Assembly (NCBI GenBank): GCA_017437045.1
Contig: JAFSBY010000002.1
Span: 98,112 to 162,111 of the forward strand
Direction of reading: 5' to 3'
Source: Alistipes sp.
Lineage (GTDB): Bacteria > Bacteroidota > Bacteroidia > Bacteroidales > Rikenellaceae
DNA: 64,000 nt
Shown: piece after piece, positions 7,820-17,845 of the stretch
How the letters are laid out: each line of letters starts with the position of its first letter
How positions within the stretch are numbered: position 1 is the first letter of the stretch
The notes under the pieces: model-generated
Seen by the model: only the letters and a program-made list of their open reading frames with translations
The model's database searches: none
Told to the model about the DNA's origin: nothing
Position numbers and translations under genes: made by a program

Positions 7820-8512
7820 TCAAAGTTGTCCTTTGAGTAACTCGACTAACTCCGGAACGCCCTCTGCCGCCCGTTTGCGGATGTGCGTGAGCGGGTTGCG
7901 AATGAGTCTCAGATCGGGTGTGCCGGGGTCGATCAGGTAGATCGGAATATCGGGCCGCGCGTAGTGTACCAACGAGGCTGCCGGATAGACGGCCAGCGAG
8001 GTGCCTACGACCACCAGCAGATCGGCCGATGCGGCAATGCGGGTGGCCTGATCGAACATCGGTACCGACTCGCCGAAAAAGACGATGTGCGGACGCAGTA
8101 GCGAACCGTCGGGGGCTGTGTCGGTGAGCTTTTGCTCCCAATGAGGCCAGTCGATCACCAGGTCGGGATTGGTCATGGAGCGCAATTTGCGCAACTCGCC
8201 GTGCAGGTGGGTGATACGGCTCGAACCGGCCCGCTCGTGCAGATCATCGACATTTTGGGTGATCACCTCGACATCGAACCACTGCTCCAATTGGGCTACT
8301 GCCTCATGGGCGGCATTGGGCTTTACGCGATCCAATTCGCGGCGACGCATGTTGTAAAACTCGATCACCAAAGCGCGGTTTCGAGCTAAGGCCTCGGGCG
8401 TGCAGACATCCTCGATGCGGTAGTTTTCCCACAGTCCGTCGCTGTCGCGGAAGGTGCGGATGCCGCTATCGGCTGAGATGCCGGCTCCGGTAAAAACAAC
8501 CAGCTTTTTCAT
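7820..8512 (-). CDS. cobB: Sir2-family NAD-dependent protein deacylase
   Basis: 230 residues, short sirtuin form. It has GAGISADSGIRTFR (9-22), TQNVDDLHERAGS (85-97) and catalytic His104 in HLHGE. Tyr53 and Arg56 (YNMR) form the YxxR pair that in class III sirtuins (SIRT5, E. coli CobB) favours negatively charged acyl groups such as succinyl or malonyl. The four zinc-binding cysteines normally found after HGE are absent: LRKLRSMTN and the following stretch hold no Cys, so it is a zinc-less variant. It starts 24 bases after meaB ends and is probably co-transcribed, linking deacylation to methylmalonyl/succinyl-CoA metabolism. Confidence 0.9.
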   Translation of the reverse strand: MKKLVVFTGAGISADSGIRTFRDSDGLWENYRIEDVCTPEALARNRALVIEFYNMRRRELDRVKPNAAHEAVAQLEQWFDVEVITQNVDDLHERAGSSRITHLHGELRKLRSMTNPDLVIDWPHWEQKLTDTAPDGSLLRPHIVFFGESVPMFDQATRIAASADLLVVVGTSLAVYPAASLVHYARPDIPIYLIDPGTPDLRLIRNPLTHIRKRAAEGVPELVELLKGQL

Positions 8513-8536
8513 GCGATCTAACCTTCTGTATGTGAT

Positions 8537-9646
8537 TTATTTCTTAAAGTACAACTCAAGCAACTCTTTAGCTGCAATAAAGGAGGAGATTCGGTCGTCG
8601 AGCACCGCCTGCTCCAATTCGCCGATGCGGCTCTCGATCTGCGGATTGCGGTAGAACGAACTGCGCAACGCCTCGTGAATGGTCTCGTACATCCAATATT
8701 TGTTTTGGCGGTTGCGGTTGTGACGCATGTAGCCATTTTGCTCGATGTGGTCGATGTACTGCTCGACCCCCTTCCATACCTCCTCTAAACCTGTTTGGGC
8801 TACCGAAGAGCAGCAATAGACCTGCGGCTTCCAGCCCGACTCGGGGGTGGGGAAGAGACGCAGTGCCGCCTGATATTGGGTACGCGCCAACTCGGCTTTG
8901 TGGATGTTTTCGCCGTCGGCTTTGGTGATGACCATCATGTCGGCCATCTCCATGATGCCGCGTTTGATGCCCTGAAGCTCGTCTCCGGCACCCGAAATCT
9001 GCAACAGCAGGAACATGTCGACCATCGAGTGTACGGCCGTTTCGGATTGACCGACACCGACCGTCTCGATAAAGATCACATCGAATCCGGCCGCCTCACA
9101 TAGGACGACCGTCTCGCGCGTTTTGCGTGCCACGCCGCCCAACGATCCGGCTGAAGGGGAGGGGCGAATGAAGATGTCGGGATTGGTCGAGATGGTGCTC
9201 ATGCGCGTCTTGTCGCCCAGAATCGAGCCTCCCGAACGCTCCGAAGAGGGGTCGATGGCCAAGACAGCCAATTTGTGTTTGAGACGGGTTACCATACCGC
9301 CTACGGCCTCGATCCAGGTCGATTTACCGGCTCCGGGAACTCCCGTGATGCCGATGCGGATCGAACGTCCGGCGTGGGGCAGACACCCCTCGATGATCTG
9401 CTGTGCCTGGGCGTAGTGGTCGGGGTTGGCCGACTCGACCAACGTGATGGCCTGCGAAAGGATGGTGATATCGCCTCTCAGAATGCCGGCAATGTACTCC
9501 TCGGTCGAGAGCGAACGCTTCTTGCGTCGCTGAAAGTAAGGGTTTACAATCGGCTGGTCGGCAACACCTTCGGCAACGTTGAGGGCCGAATCGTGGTGGG
9601 CGTCGATATACTCTTTTTCGTAGTGTTCAGTCTTGGTAAATGACAT
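8537..9646 (-). CDS. meaB: Methylmalonyl-CoA mutase-associated GTPase MeaB
   Basis: 369 residues of the MeaB/ArgK G3E GTPase family. Walker A is GVPGAGKST (102-110), followed by AIDPSSERSGGSILGDKTRM, the switch region ETVGVGQSE and base-recognition TKADG. MeaB uses GTP to gate cobalamin loading and protect methylmalonyl-CoA mutase. The N-terminal 45 residues are a polar extension. The mutase itself is not in this window, but methylmalonyl-CoA epimerase and decarboxylase genes lie 4 kb away, so the gene belongs to the succinate-propionate route. A sirtuin follows in the same direction. Confidence 0.95.
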   Translation of the reverse strand: MSFTKTEHYEKEYIDAHHDSALNVAEGVADQPIVNPYFQRRKKRSLSTEEYIAGILRGDITILSQAITLVESANPDHYAQAQQIIEGCLPHAGRSIRIGITGVPGAGKSTWIEAVGGMVTRLKHKLAVLAIDPSSERSGGSILGDKTRMSTISTNPDIFIRPSPSAGSLGGVARKTRETVVLCEAAGFDVIFIETVGVGQSETAVHSMVDMFLLLQISGAGDELQGIKRGIMEMADMMVITKADGENIHKAELARTQYQAALRLFPTPESGWKPQVYCCSSVAQTGLEEVWKGVEQYIDHIEQNGYMRHNRNRQNKYWMYETIHEALRSSFYRNPQIESRIGELEQAVLDDRISSFIAAKELLELYFKK

Positions 9647-9665
9647 GGCGAAAGTTATTTTTCTG

Positions 9666-9673
9666 CAAAATTA
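9666..9673 (-). promoter_or_regulatory. -7 box of meaB
   Basis: Minus strand TAATTTTG, matching TAnnTTTG, 19 bases before the meaB start. Confidence 0.5.
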
Positions 9674-9749
9674 ACAATTCAAAATGCAAAATTCAAAAAA
9701 AATACCCGGCAAAAAGATCCTTCGGGGTAAAACTCTGAAATTTTTTTGC

Positions 9750-9757
9750 TACCTTTG
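9750..9757 (+). promoter_or_regulatory. -7 box of the VCBS-repeat lipoprotein gene
   Basis: TACCTTTG, a consensus Bacteroidota -7 element, 29 bases ahead of ATG 9787. Confidence 0.65.
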
Positions 9758-9786
9758 CTCATTGAACTCTTAAAACGATTTAACGT

Positions 9787-11883
9787 ATGTCGCTAACATT
9801 ATATCCGATTCGATGCGCTCGTCTCCTTCTGGCAGGGGTGATGCTTGTGGCAGGTGCAGCCTGCTCGTCGTGGGACGAGGAGCCGGTCACACCGACTGAG
9901 CCGGTAGCCTCCAAAGCCGAGCACGATGGGTCGTTGCAGAGTGGTAAACCGATCTGGGCACATCAGACCGGAGGCTTGACACCGCTTTGTCTGCCCAAAG
10001 CCACCTCGGGCGCGGTGGTGGGTGCTGCGCATATCACCTCTGATCAATATCCCGACCTGTTTTATGTCGTGGGGTCGGGTGCCGGTACAGCCTATGGTGG
10101 TTCGGTGGGGTTGCATCACATTCCCTTTTCGCGCCTCACCGAGGATGGTACGCCGGTCTATGGCGATCCGATTGCCATCACGGAGGCCCCCTGGACGCTC
10201 GATTCCAGAATGGTGCATATCACCGAGATCTTGGGTGAGGTGTATGCGGTGAATATCTCACAAGCGATGTTCCGCCTGGCCAAGTATGATCCCGTGAAAC
10301 ATTCGTTTGGCACCTCATGGACGGTCAATAAGCGCATGGCCGAACAGATCCCGCACACGGTGACGGCGCTCGATGCTGTTTGGAATAGATCGAAGAGTAC
10401 GCTGGAGGTAGTCTTCCTGCAACGCGAATTGGATTCGGACGCCTATACGCTGGATATGGAGGATGTCTCGGAGGGCTATTACGACAGTATGGGCATCTAT
10501 CGGGCCGAACTGCCCTATGTGGGACTCTATTCGGTGAGCTTCTATACGAGTGGCTGGACGCAGGCCTCTTCGCTGCGGCGAATCAGTCAGAATGACCGTG
10601 CGATATTGATCGGTCAGGGGCTGACCTATATTAAAGGTGGACAGGCCGAGGGTTATGTCGTGGGTAATAAACTCGGAACGCTTAAGTGGCAACACGCTGC
10701 GGTGGGTGCACCGATCGACTATCTGTTGGAGGAGGGTGGTGCGCTACTGACCAATCGGTCGGTTATGTCGTCGATCTGCTCCGTGGATGGCGACGGTGAT
10801 GGCCGCGAGGATGACTTCTTTACCTCGGGCGAGGGAATGATCTACCTCTATACGAACGGAGGTCGGGTTGATGAGCAGGGTGTGCCGATCTATCAGCCGG
10901 GGCGTCCCGTCTTGATGGAGCATGGACCGATCTATCCCGGATCGCTGTCTGTCCCCTCGGTCGTAGATTGGGATGGCGATGGCGCACATGATATTGTGGC
11001 CGGCAACTCGGAGGGACGACTGATATTCTATAAGAATTATGGATCGGATCGCGAGCCGTCGTTTGGCCCGTATGAGTTCTTGACCTCGAATGGCGAGGAG
11101 ATCTGTTTCCGCTCGGGCTATTATGAGGTACAAGGCCCGCTGGAGGCTGCGTGGGGCTATTTGTGCCCGATTGTGGTCGATTGGAATGGCGACGGATTGC
11201 TCGATGTGGTCTTCTCGGGTACAGACGGTAACTACGAATATATGTTGAACGAGGGAACCGCTACGGCACCTCGTTTGGGCAAACGACAGGTGCTGGAGTT
11301 GGATGGTCTGCAGCTGCATGGTGCTTGGCGATGCCGCCCGGCGGTGGCGACCGTCGAGGGGAAGACCTGTATTCTGATCCAGGACGAGGAGAATGCGCTG
11401 CATTTGTATGAGAAACTGACCGATCGCGCGGTGAAGGATCGCGGCCAACTGCTGCTGGTCGATGGCTCGAATATTACGACCCACCGTGCCGAGGCTGAAA
11501 AGACGCTCGGTGAGCGAGGCCGTGCTAAACTCAATCTGGTCGATTGGGATGGCGATGGTGATTTGGATCTGTTGATTGGTACAATTCGTAAGGCTTCGGT
11601 GCCCTATCCCGCCTATGGTCTGCCGTGGTTCCGTACGCCGAAAAATATGGGCCTACAGGTGATGCTGTTGGAAAATGTCGGCTCGGACCACGAGATGCGC
11701 TTTGCATTGCCGAAGCTCTTCCAGATCAATGGCCGCGACGAGGTGCTGGGTGGCCACTCGCAGGCTCCGGCGCCCTGTCCGCTGGGCGATACGTCGGCCG
11801 GTATGAATCTGTTGGTAGGGTGCGAAAGCGGTAATTTCTACTACATCCATCGTTCCGATCTGACGACGACAACACTCTGGTAA
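9787..11883 (+). CDS. Surface lipoprotein with FG-GAP/VCBS repeats
   Basis: 698 residues. The N-terminus is a signal peptide ending in AGAAC; the residues after the Cys are SSWDEE, an acidic pattern like the lipoprotein export signal that directs Bacteroidota lipoproteins to the cell surface. The body contains repeated Ca2+-binding loops of FG-GAP/VCBS type, for example VDWDGDGAHDIVAG, VDWNGDGLLDVVFSG and VDWDGDGDLDLLIG, each followed by a strand-rich stretch with an N-E-G turn, indicating a beta-propeller. No catalytic motif is recognised. It may bind a glycan or other extracellular ligand. Glutamate decarboxylase starts 63 bases downstream and could share the transcript. Confidence 0.8.
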   Translation: MSLTLYPIRCARLLLAGVMLVAGAACSSWDEEPVTPTEPVASKAEHDGSLQSGKPIWAHQTGGLTPLCLPKATSGAVVGAAHITSDQYPDLFYVVGSGAGTAYGGSVGLHHIPFSRLTEDGTPVYGDPIAITEAPWTLDSRMVHITEILGEVYAVNISQAMFRLAKYDPVKHSFGTSWTVNKRMAEQIPHTVTALDAVWNRSKSTLEVVFLQRELDSDAYTLDMEDVSEGYYDSMGIYRAELPYVGLYSVSFYTSGWTQASSLRRISQNDRAILIGQGLTYIKGGQAEGYVVGNKLGTLKWQHAAVGAPIDYLLEEGGALLTNRSVMSSICSVDGDGDGREDDFFTSGEGMIYLYTNGGRVDEQGVPIYQPGRPVLMEHGPIYPGSLSVPSVVDWDGDGAHDIVAGNSEGRLIFYKNYGSDREPSFGPYEFLTSNGEEICFRSGYYEVQGPLEAAWGYLCPIVVDWNGDGLLDVVFSGTDGNYEYMLNEGTATAPRLGKRQVLELDGLQLHGAWRCRPAVATVEGKTCILIQDEENALHLYEKLTDRAVKDRGQLLLVDGSNITTHRAEAEKTLGERGRAKLNLVDWDGDGDLDLLIGTIRKASVPYPAYGLPWFRTPKNMGLQVMLLENVGSDHEMRFALPKLFQINGRDEVLGGHSQAPAPCPLGDTSAGMNLLVGCESGNFYYIHRSDLTTTTLW

Positions 11884-11946
11884 GGGTAGCTTGGCTTGGT
11901 TTTTGTCGGTACGCAGGGAAACCTTTTTACTCAACAAAAATCAAGC

Positions 11947-13362
11947 ATGATGAACAAGCAAAAACCAACCGACAACCTCACAACTGAGGTTTACGCTTCG
12001 AGTGCCATGCGCTCGGCAGCTCCTACGCAAACACTTCCTACGCAGGGAACAACACCCCAGGTGGCCTATCGCATGGTCAAGGATGAGACCTATGCCGAGA
12101 CCCGCCCGGAGTTGAATTTGGCCACCTTTGTCACCACCTACATGGACGAGGAGGCGACGCGGCTCATGAACGAGGCGATCAATGTCAATTACATCGACCA
12201 GACGGAGTATCCGCGCGTGGCACTGATTTGTGGCCGCTGTATCAATATGGTGGCCAATCTGTGGCATACGCCCGAAAAAGAGGAGTGGAAGACGGGTGCT
12301 GTGGGTATCGGCTCGTCGGAGGCCTGTATGCTGGGCGGTGTGGCTGCCTGGCTGCGTTGGCGTGAGCGTCGCAAGGCGGCCGGCAAACCCTGTGATAAGC
12401 CCAATCTGGTGATGAGCTCGGCCTACCAGGTCGTGTGGGAGAAATTCTGCCAATTGTGGCAAATCGAGATGCGCACGGTGCCTTTGAGTGAGGATCACCT
12501 GACGCTCGATCCGGAACAGGCACTTGCGCTCTGTGACGAGCATACGATCTGCATCGTCCCGATCTGCGGTGTTACGTGGACGGGTCTGAATGACGATGTG
12601 GAGGCACTCGATAAGGCGTTGGATGCTTACAATAAGCGCACCGGCTACGACATTCCGATTCATGTCGATGCCGCCTCGGGTGGCTTTATTCTCCCCTTCA
12701 CCAAGCCGCAATGTAAGTGGGATTTCCGGCTTAAATGGGTCTATTCGATCTCTACTTCGGGCCATAAATATGGCTTGGTCTATCCCGGTTTGGGTTGGGT
12801 CGTGTGGAAGGATAAGCAGTATCTGCCGGCCGAGATGTCCTTCTCGGTGAACTATCTGGGTGCCTCGATCAAGCAGGTGGGCCTCAATTTCTCACGTCCG
12901 GCTGCCCAGATTCTGGGTCAGTATTACAACTTCATCCGCTACGGTATGGAGGGTTACAAAGCGATTCAGGAGACCTCGATGGAGGTGGCGCGCTATTGTC
13001 ACGAGCAGATCGGGAAGATGAAGTGCTTCCGGAATTATTCGAAAGAGGTGGATAATCCGCTCTTTATCTGGCAGATGTGTCCCAATTATGACCGTACGGC
13101 CAAATGGACGCTCTACGATCTGCAAGACAAACTCAAGCAGAGCGGTTGGATGGTGCCGGCCTATACGATGCCGAAAAACATCGAGCAGATGGTCGTCATG
13201 CGTGTCGTGGTGCGACAAGGCTTCTCGCGCCAGATGGCCGACGAATTGTTGCGTGATATTGCCGATGCTGTGGCCGAGTTCGATGCGCTGAAGTATCCCA
13301 CGACCAGCCGCCTGAAATATGAACAGCAGGAGAAGCAGTATGGTAAAGTCTTTGCCCATTAG
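11947..13362 (+). CDS. gadB: Glutamate decarboxylase
   Basis: 471 residues from ATG 11947, where the tandem Met codons of the family length begin; the open frame upstream is non-homologous. PLP-dependent group II decarboxylase features are clear: GSSEACMLGG, the HVDAASGGFILPF segment that holds the PLP-contacting Asp, and STSGHKYGL with the Schiff-base lysine, then YPGLGWVVW. It converts glutamate to GABA with proton consumption, giving acid resistance and GABA output in gut Bacteroidales. No GadC-type antiporter or glutaminase is adjacent here. A strong terminator follows. Confidence 0.95.
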   Translation: MMNKQKPTDNLTTEVYASSAMRSAAPTQTLPTQGTTPQVAYRMVKDETYAETRPELNLATFVTTYMDEEATRLMNEAINVNYIDQTEYPRVALICGRCINMVANLWHTPEKEEWKTGAVGIGSSEACMLGGVAAWLRWRERRKAAGKPCDKPNLVMSSAYQVVWEKFCQLWQIEMRTVPLSEDHLTLDPEQALALCDEHTICIVPICGVTWTGLNDDVEALDKALDAYNKRTGYDIPIHVDAASGGFILPFTKPQCKWDFRLKWVYSISTSGHKYGLVYPGLGWVVWKDKQYLPAEMSFSVNYLGASIKQVGLNFSRPAAQILGQYYNFIRYGMEGYKAIQETSMEVARYCHEQIGKMKCFRNYSKEVDNPLFIWQMCPNYDRTAKWTLYDLQDKLKQSGWMVPAYTMPKNIEQMVVMRVVVRQGFSRQMADELLRDIADAVAEFDALKYPTTSRLKYEQQEKQYGKVFAH

Positions 13363-13421
13363 CCCTTTGCATTCGGAGTGAGAAACGTGTCGCTCGCCGC
13401 AGCGATTTGCGGCTAAAGAGA

Positions 13422-13468
13422 GCCCTCGTATGGTTTTTTGCAAAACCTGCGAGGGCGCTTTTTTTTGT
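13422..13468 (+). terminator. Rho-independent terminator of gadB
   Basis: Stem GCCCTCG ... CGAGGGC with a smaller inner pairing (GGTTTT/AAAACC), followed by a run of eight T. Confidence 0.85.
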
Positions 13469-13500
13469 GTGAGATAATAGACTTATTTTCGGTTTGTTGT

Positions 13501-13531
13501 TTTGTATTTTGAATTATTCTGACTACCTTTG
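13501..13531 (+). promoter_or_regulatory. Promoter of the mce-mmd operon
   Basis: TTTG at 13501-13504, 19 bases, TACCTTTG at 13524-13531; a near-perfect Bacteroidota promoter about 78 bases before mce. Confidence 0.75.
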
Positions 13532-13608
13532 TACGGTTTTAGCCGATCGTATCGTGCAAACAAATAAAACGAACATAAATATTCACTTTTCAAACAAACA
13601 AAACCATT

Positions 13609-14019
13609 ATGAAAGTATCTCACATTGAGCATCTTGGCGTTGCTGTCAAGAGTCTGGAAGAGGCTATTCCCTACTGGGAGAATGTGCTGGGTCTGAAGTG
13701 TTATGCCATCGAGGAGGTGGCCGACCAGAAGGTGCGCACGGCATTCTTTATGCTGGGTCAAACCAAAATCGAGCTGTTGGAGCCGACCTCGGAGGAGTCG
13801 ACCATCGCAAAGTTCATCGAGAACAAGGGCGTGGGTATCCACCACATGGCCCTCGCTTGCGAGAATATCGAGGAGCAGCTCGCTGATGCCGAGGCACAGG
13901 GTATTCGTCTGATTGACAAGACGCCGCGCAAGGGCGCCGAGGGTCTGACGATCGCCTTCCTGCACCCGAAATCGACGCAGGGTATCCTCACCGAGCTGTG
14001 TGAAAACAAGAATAAATAA
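13609..14019 (+). CDS. mce: Methylmalonyl-CoA epimerase
   Basis: 136 residues, the usual size. A vicinal-oxygen-chelate fold is recognised from the N-terminal IEHLGVAVKSLEEAIPYWENVLG and the second-half GIHHMALACENIEE. His and Glu residues placed as metal ligands are present (IEH, IHH, LTELC). It interconverts (R)- and (S)-methylmalonyl-CoA between the B12 mutase and the decarboxylase. First gene of the operon; the carboxyltransferase subunit starts 24 bases downstream, which identifies the decarboxylase substrate as methylmalonyl-CoA. Confidence 0.95.
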   Translation: MKVSHIEHLGVAVKSLEEAIPYWENVLGLKCYAIEEVADQKVRTAFFMLGQTKIELLEPTSEESTIAKFIENKGVGIHHMALACENIEEQLADAEAQGIRLIDKTPRKGAEGLTIAFLHPKSTQGILTELCENKNK

Positions 14020-14043
14020 TCTGAAGTAATTGATAAACAAGCT

Positions 14044-15609
14044 ATGAGCGAAATTCAAGCTAAAATTAACAAGCTGATCGACAACCGCGAGACGGCTCGC
14101 ATGGGTGGCGGTCAGAAGCGTATTGACGCACAACACGCCAAGGGTAAGTACACGGCGCGTGAGCGTATCCAGATGCTCCTGGACGAGGGTTCGTTCGAGG
14201 AGTTCGATATGTTCGTAACCCACCGTTGCTACGACTTCGGTATGGATAAGAGCCACACCTTTGGTGATGGCGTGGTAACGGGTTACGGTACGATCGCCGG
14301 TCGCCTGGTCTATGTCTTTGCACAGGACTTTACGGTGACGGCCGGTTCGTTGTCGCTGTCGATGGCCGACAAGATCTGCAAGATCATGGATATGGCTATG
14401 CGCAACGGTGCCCCCTGCATCGGTCTGAATGACTCGGGTGGTGCCCGTATTCAGGAGGGTGTGAACGCCTTGGCCGGTTATGCCAACATCTTCCAGCGTA
14501 ACGTGATGGCTTCGGGTGTGATCCCGCAGATTTCGGCTATCTTCGGTCCTTGCGCCGGTGGTGCCGTATATTCGCCGGCTCTGACCGACTTCATCATCAT
14601 GAAGAAGGAGACCTCGAACATGTTCCTCACCGGCCCGAAGGTGGTGAAGACCGTGACGGGTGAGGATGTAACGCAGGAGCAGTTGGGTGGTGCTACGATG
14701 CACACCACGAAGTCGGGTGTAGCCCAGTTCGCCGTTGATACGGAGGAGGAGGGTATCCAGATCATCAAGAACCTGCTCTCGTACATGCCGCAGAACAACA
14801 TGGAGGATACGCCGCTGGCTATCTGCACCGACCTGCCGACCCGTCTGGAGGACTCGCTCAACGAGATCATTCCCGACAACATCAACAAGCCCTACGACAT
14901 GACCGAGGTGATCAAGGCTGTCGTGGATAATGGTGAGTATCTGGAGCAGGCTGCCGGCTATGCCAAGAACATCATCACCTGCTTTGCCCGCTTCAATGGT
15001 CAGTCGGTAGGTATCATTGCCAACCAGCCGAAGTTCATGGCCGGTGTATTGGACATCAATGCTTCGCGCAAGGCTGCCCGCTTCGTTCGTTTCTGCGACG
15101 CCTTCAATATTCCGATCGTGACCTTTGTCGATGTGCCGGGCTTCCTGCCGGGTACGACGCAGGAGTATGGTGGCGTGATTACGCACGGTGCGAAGCTCCT
15201 GTTCGCCTACTGCGAGGCTACGGTGCCCAAGGTGACCGTGACGCTGCGTAAGGCTTACGGTGGTGCTTACATCGTGATGTCGTCGAAGCACATCCGTGGT
15301 GATATCAACTACGCATGGCCTTCGGCCGAGATCGCTGTGATGGGTGCAAGTGGTGCTGTTGAGGTGCTCTACGGTAAGGAGCTCAAGGAGCTGGCTGACA
15401 AGCCCGAGGAGAAGGCAAAGTTCATCGCCGAGAAGGAGGCCGAGTACAACGAGAAGTTCTCGAACCCCTACAACGCAGCCCGCTATGGCTACATCGACGA
15501 TGTGATCGAGCCGCGTAACACCCGCTTCCGCGTGATCCGTGCCCTGCAGTCGCTCGCTACGAAGCGTTTGCAGAACCCCGCCAAGAAGCACTCGAACATT
15601 CCTTTGTAA
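14044..15609 (+). CDS. mmdA: Methylmalonyl-CoA decarboxylase alpha subunit (carboxyltransferase)
   Basis: 521 residues of the acyl-CoA carboxyltransferase family (propionyl-CoA carboxylase beta type). Crotonase-like halves carry the CoA-binding and oxyanion motifs: [45 protein letters not shown] and [11 protein letters not shown]. It transfers the carboxyl group of (S)-methylmalonyl-CoA to biotin on the carrier, giving propionyl-CoA. The operon has gamma, biotin-carrier and beta subunits but no biotin carboxylase, so it works as a sodium-pumping decarboxylase, not an ATP-driven carboxylase. Confidence 0.95.
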   Translation: MSEIQAKINKLIDNRETARMGGGQKRIDAQHAKGKYTARERIQMLLDEGSFEEFDMFVTHRCYDFGMDKSHTFGDGVVTGYGTIAGRLVYVFAQDFTVTAGSLSLSMADKICKIMDMAMRNGAPCIGLNDSGGARIQEGVNALAGYANIFQRNVMASGVIPQISAIFGPCAGGAVYSPALTDFIIMKKETSNMFLTGPKVVKTVTGEDVTQEQLGGATMHTTKSGVAQFAVDTEEEGIQIIKNLLSYMPQNNMEDTPLAICTDLPTRLEDSLNEIIPDNINKPYDMTEVIKAVVDNGEYLEQAAGYAKNIITCFARFNGQSVGIIANQPKFMAGVLDINASRKAARFVRFCDAFNIPIVTFVDVPGFLPGTTQEYGGVITHGAKLLFAYCEATVPKVTVTLRKAYGGAYIVMSSKHIRGDINYAWPSAEIAVMGASGAVEVLYGKELKELADKPEEKAKFIAEKEAEYNEKFSNPYNAARYGYIDDVIEPRNTRFRVIRALQSLATKRLQNPAKKHSNIPL

Positions 15610-15627
15610 TCAGACAATTGATCGACT

Positions 15628-16104
15628 ATGTTAGTGAATTTAATTACGACGGATACACCGCAGGCAGTGACCGAAGCCGTTCAGACTGTGGCCGAGCAGG
15701 TGGAGACCGTAGTCGAGCAGGCCGCAACGTCGGCAGATCCGGCCGTGGCTGCAGCTACCGAGCAGGCAGCTGTATGGGGCTGGTCGGAGATGTTGTGGTG
15801 TACGCTGATTAGCGTGATGCTGGTCTTCGGCGTACTGCTGCTCTTGGTCTTTGTGATGAAGCTCTTCGGTGTGATCTTCGCCCAGAAGCCGCAGCGTAAG
15901 TTGGCCAAGGTGGACGAGAAACCGCTTTCGGACGGCTTGCTGCATGAGGAGGAGATTGTAGCCATCACTACGGCATTGAAACTCTATAAGAGTGCTCTGC
16001 ACGACCGTGAGTCGGAGGTGCTGACGATTATGAACGTTCGCCGCGCCTATTCGCCCTGGAACTCGAAGATCCATGGCTTAACCCAGTTGCCTGACAAGAA
16101 ATAA
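15628..16104 (+). CDS. mmdD: Sodium-pump decarboxylase gamma (OadG-like) subunit
   Basis: 158 residues. After an Ala/Glu-rich N-terminal segment, one membrane helix (MLWCTLISVMLVFGVLLLLVFVMKLFGV, about residues 55-82) is followed by a cytoplasmic tail, as in OadG/MmdD proteins that hold the alpha and beta subunits together. The tail ends in YSPWNSKIHGLTQLP, seen in Bacteroidales members. Located between the carboxyltransferase and the biotin carrier. Confidence 0.85.
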   Translation: MLVNLITTDTPQAVTEAVQTVAEQVETVVEQAATSADPAVAAATEQAAVWGWSEMLWCTLISVMLVFGVLLLLVFVMKLFGVIFAQKPQRKLAKVDEKPLSDGLLHEEEIVAITTALKLYKSALHDRESEVLTIMNVRRAYSPWNSKIHGLTQLPDKK

Positions 16105-16120
16105 GTAGAAAATTAAGACT

Positions 16121-16582
16121 ATGAAAGATTACGCATTGAAAATCAATGGTCACACCTATAATGTGCAGATCGACGAGATCAACGAACAATCGACGCTGGC
16201 ACGTGTGACCGTCAACGGAACGCACTACGAGGTAGAGATCGAGGGTGGCAAGGGTGCTGCCCAGATCAAGCCCCAGGTTGCTGCAGCTCCCAAGGCTGCC
16301 AACAGCGCACAGATTACTCCCCAGACGGCTGCCCCGTCGGCTCCCGCACAACGTCCCGCTGCTGCCGCTGCCGGCGCTATCAAGTGCCCGCTGCCGGGTA
16401 CGGTGATGGCCGTGAAGGTGGCTGTAGGTGATACGGTGGCTGTAGGCCAGACGCTGCTCGTTCTGGAGGCCATGAAGATGGAGAATAATATTGACTCGGA
16501 TCGTGCCGGTGTGGTGAAGCAGGTGCTCGTACAGCAGGGTGCTACCGTCATGGAGGGTGATAACTTAATCGTTATTGAGTAA
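16121..16582 (+). CDS. mmdC: Biotin carboxyl carrier subunit
   Basis: 153 residues: an N-terminal domain, an Ala/Pro-rich flexible linker (about 55-85) and a C-terminal biotinyl domain with the EAMKMEN motif at about residue 118, where the Lys is biotinylated. It shuttles CO2 from the carboxyltransferase to the membrane beta subunit. Six bases separate it from that gene. Confidence 0.95.
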   Translation: MKDYALKINGHTYNVQIDEINEQSTLARVTVNGTHYEVEIEGGKGAAQIKPQVAAAPKAANSAQITPQTAAPSAPAQRPAAAAAGAIKCPLPGTVMAVKVAVGDTVAVGQTLLVLEAMKMENNIDSDRAGVVKQVLVQQGATVMEGDNLIVIE

Positions 16583-16587
16583 GCGCC

Positions 16588-17823
16588 ATGTTTAGATTGC
16601 TTGAATCCTCGAATTTTGCGATCGAGAGCATCAAGGATTTCTTCAGCTCGATGGGTTTTACCTCCTTCTTTGCCTCGGCAGAGGAGCTGGGTGGCACGAT
16701 TCCGGGCTGGGGTAACCTGATCATGATCGGCATCGCCTTCTTCTTGTGCTATTTAGCCATCAAGAAGGAGTATGAGCCGATGTTGATGCTGACGATCGCC
16801 TTCGGTATGTTCTTGACGAACCTGCCGGGTGCCGGTATGTACCACTCGGAGCTCTTTGCTGGTGGTCATGTTCATTGGGCAGAGTTTGCCGATGGTGCCG
16901 GTCTGTTGGACTATCTCTATTTGGGTGTTAAACTCGGTATCTATCCTTGTTTGATCTTTGTGGGTGTAGGTGCCATGACCGACTTCGGTCCGCTGATTGC
17001 TAACCCGAAGAGCTTCTTGCTGGGTGCTGCTGCTCAGGTCGGTATTTTTGCAACCTTCTTGGCAGCCTTCGCTACGGGAGCCTTTACTCCCGAGCAGGCT
17101 GGTTCGATCGGTATTATTGGTGGTGCTGACGGCCCGACGGCTATCTTCCTCACCTCGAAATTGGCTCCCGAGTTGTTGGGCCCGATCGCGGTAGCTGCCT
17201 ATTCGTATATGGCACTCGTGCCGGTGATCCAGCCCCCCATCATGCGTGCTTTGACCACGAAGAAGGAGCGTCAGATCAAGATGAATACCCTGCGTACGGT
17301 TTCGAAGAAGGAGCGTATCATCTTCCCGATTGTATTGGCTGCGATTATTTCGCTCTTGCTGCCCGATGCAGCTCCGCTGATCGGCTGCTTGATGCTGGGT
17401 AACCTGATGAAGGAGTGCGGTGTTGTGGATCGCCTCTCGAAGACGGTACAGAACGAGCTGATGAATATCGTGGTGATCTTCTTGGGTATCACGGTGGGTG
17501 CAACGGCTACGGCCGAGGCCTTCCTCAATGTCAAGACGCTGATGATCCTGGCTATGGGTATCGTCGCCTTTGGTGTTGCTTCGGCTTGCGGTGTCTTGTT
17601 TGCCAAGTTGATGAACCTCTTCCTGCCCGAGGGTAAGAAGATCAATCCGCTGATTGGTTCGGCCGGTGTGTCGGCTGTGCCGATGGCAGCCCGCGTATCG
17701 CAGAAGGTGGGTCAGGAGGCTAATCCTTCGAACTTCCTGCTGATGCACGCCATGGGTCCCAATGTGGCCGGTGTGGTAGGTTCGGCTGTTGCTGCCGGTC
17801 TGCTGCTTTCGTTCCTGGGATAG
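16588..17823 (+). CDS. mmdB: Sodium-translocating decarboxylase beta subunit
   Basis: 411 residues, about ten membrane segments, OadB/MmdB family. Diagnostic segments include [30 protein letters not shown] (the GGADGPT loop with the Na+-binding Asp), [12 protein letters not shown], and [17 protein letters not shown] near the end. It decarboxylates carboxybiotin and exports Na+. Last gene of the operon, followed by a strong terminator. Confidence 0.95.
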   Translation: MFRLLESSNFAIESIKDFFSSMGFTSFFASAEELGGTIPGWGNLIMIGIAFFLCYLAIKKEYEPMLMLTIAFGMFLTNLPGAGMYHSELFAGGHVHWAEFADGAGLLDYLYLGVKLGIYPCLIFVGVGAMTDFGPLIANPKSFLLGAAAQVGIFATFLAAFATGAFTPEQAGSIGIIGGADGPTAIFLTSKLAPELLGPIAVAAYSYMALVPVIQPPIMRALTTKKERQIKMNTLRTVSKKERIIFPIVLAAIISLLLPDAAPLIGCLMLGNLMKECGVVDRLSKTVQNELMNIVVIFLGITVGATATAEAFLNVKTLMILAMGIVAFGVASACGVLFAKLMNLFLPEGKKINPLIGSAGVSAVPMAARVSQKVGQEANPSNFLLMHAMGPNVAGVVGSAVAAGLLLSFLG

Positions 17824-17845
17824 GGTAGAGCATTGAATTTGTAGT

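Noticed and set aside
13483-15591. 702-codon open frame on the minus strand opposite mce and mmdA
   Set aside because: It mirrors strong codon bias of the + strand genes, has His/Arg/Leu-rich composition, no family motifs and covers well-identified genes.
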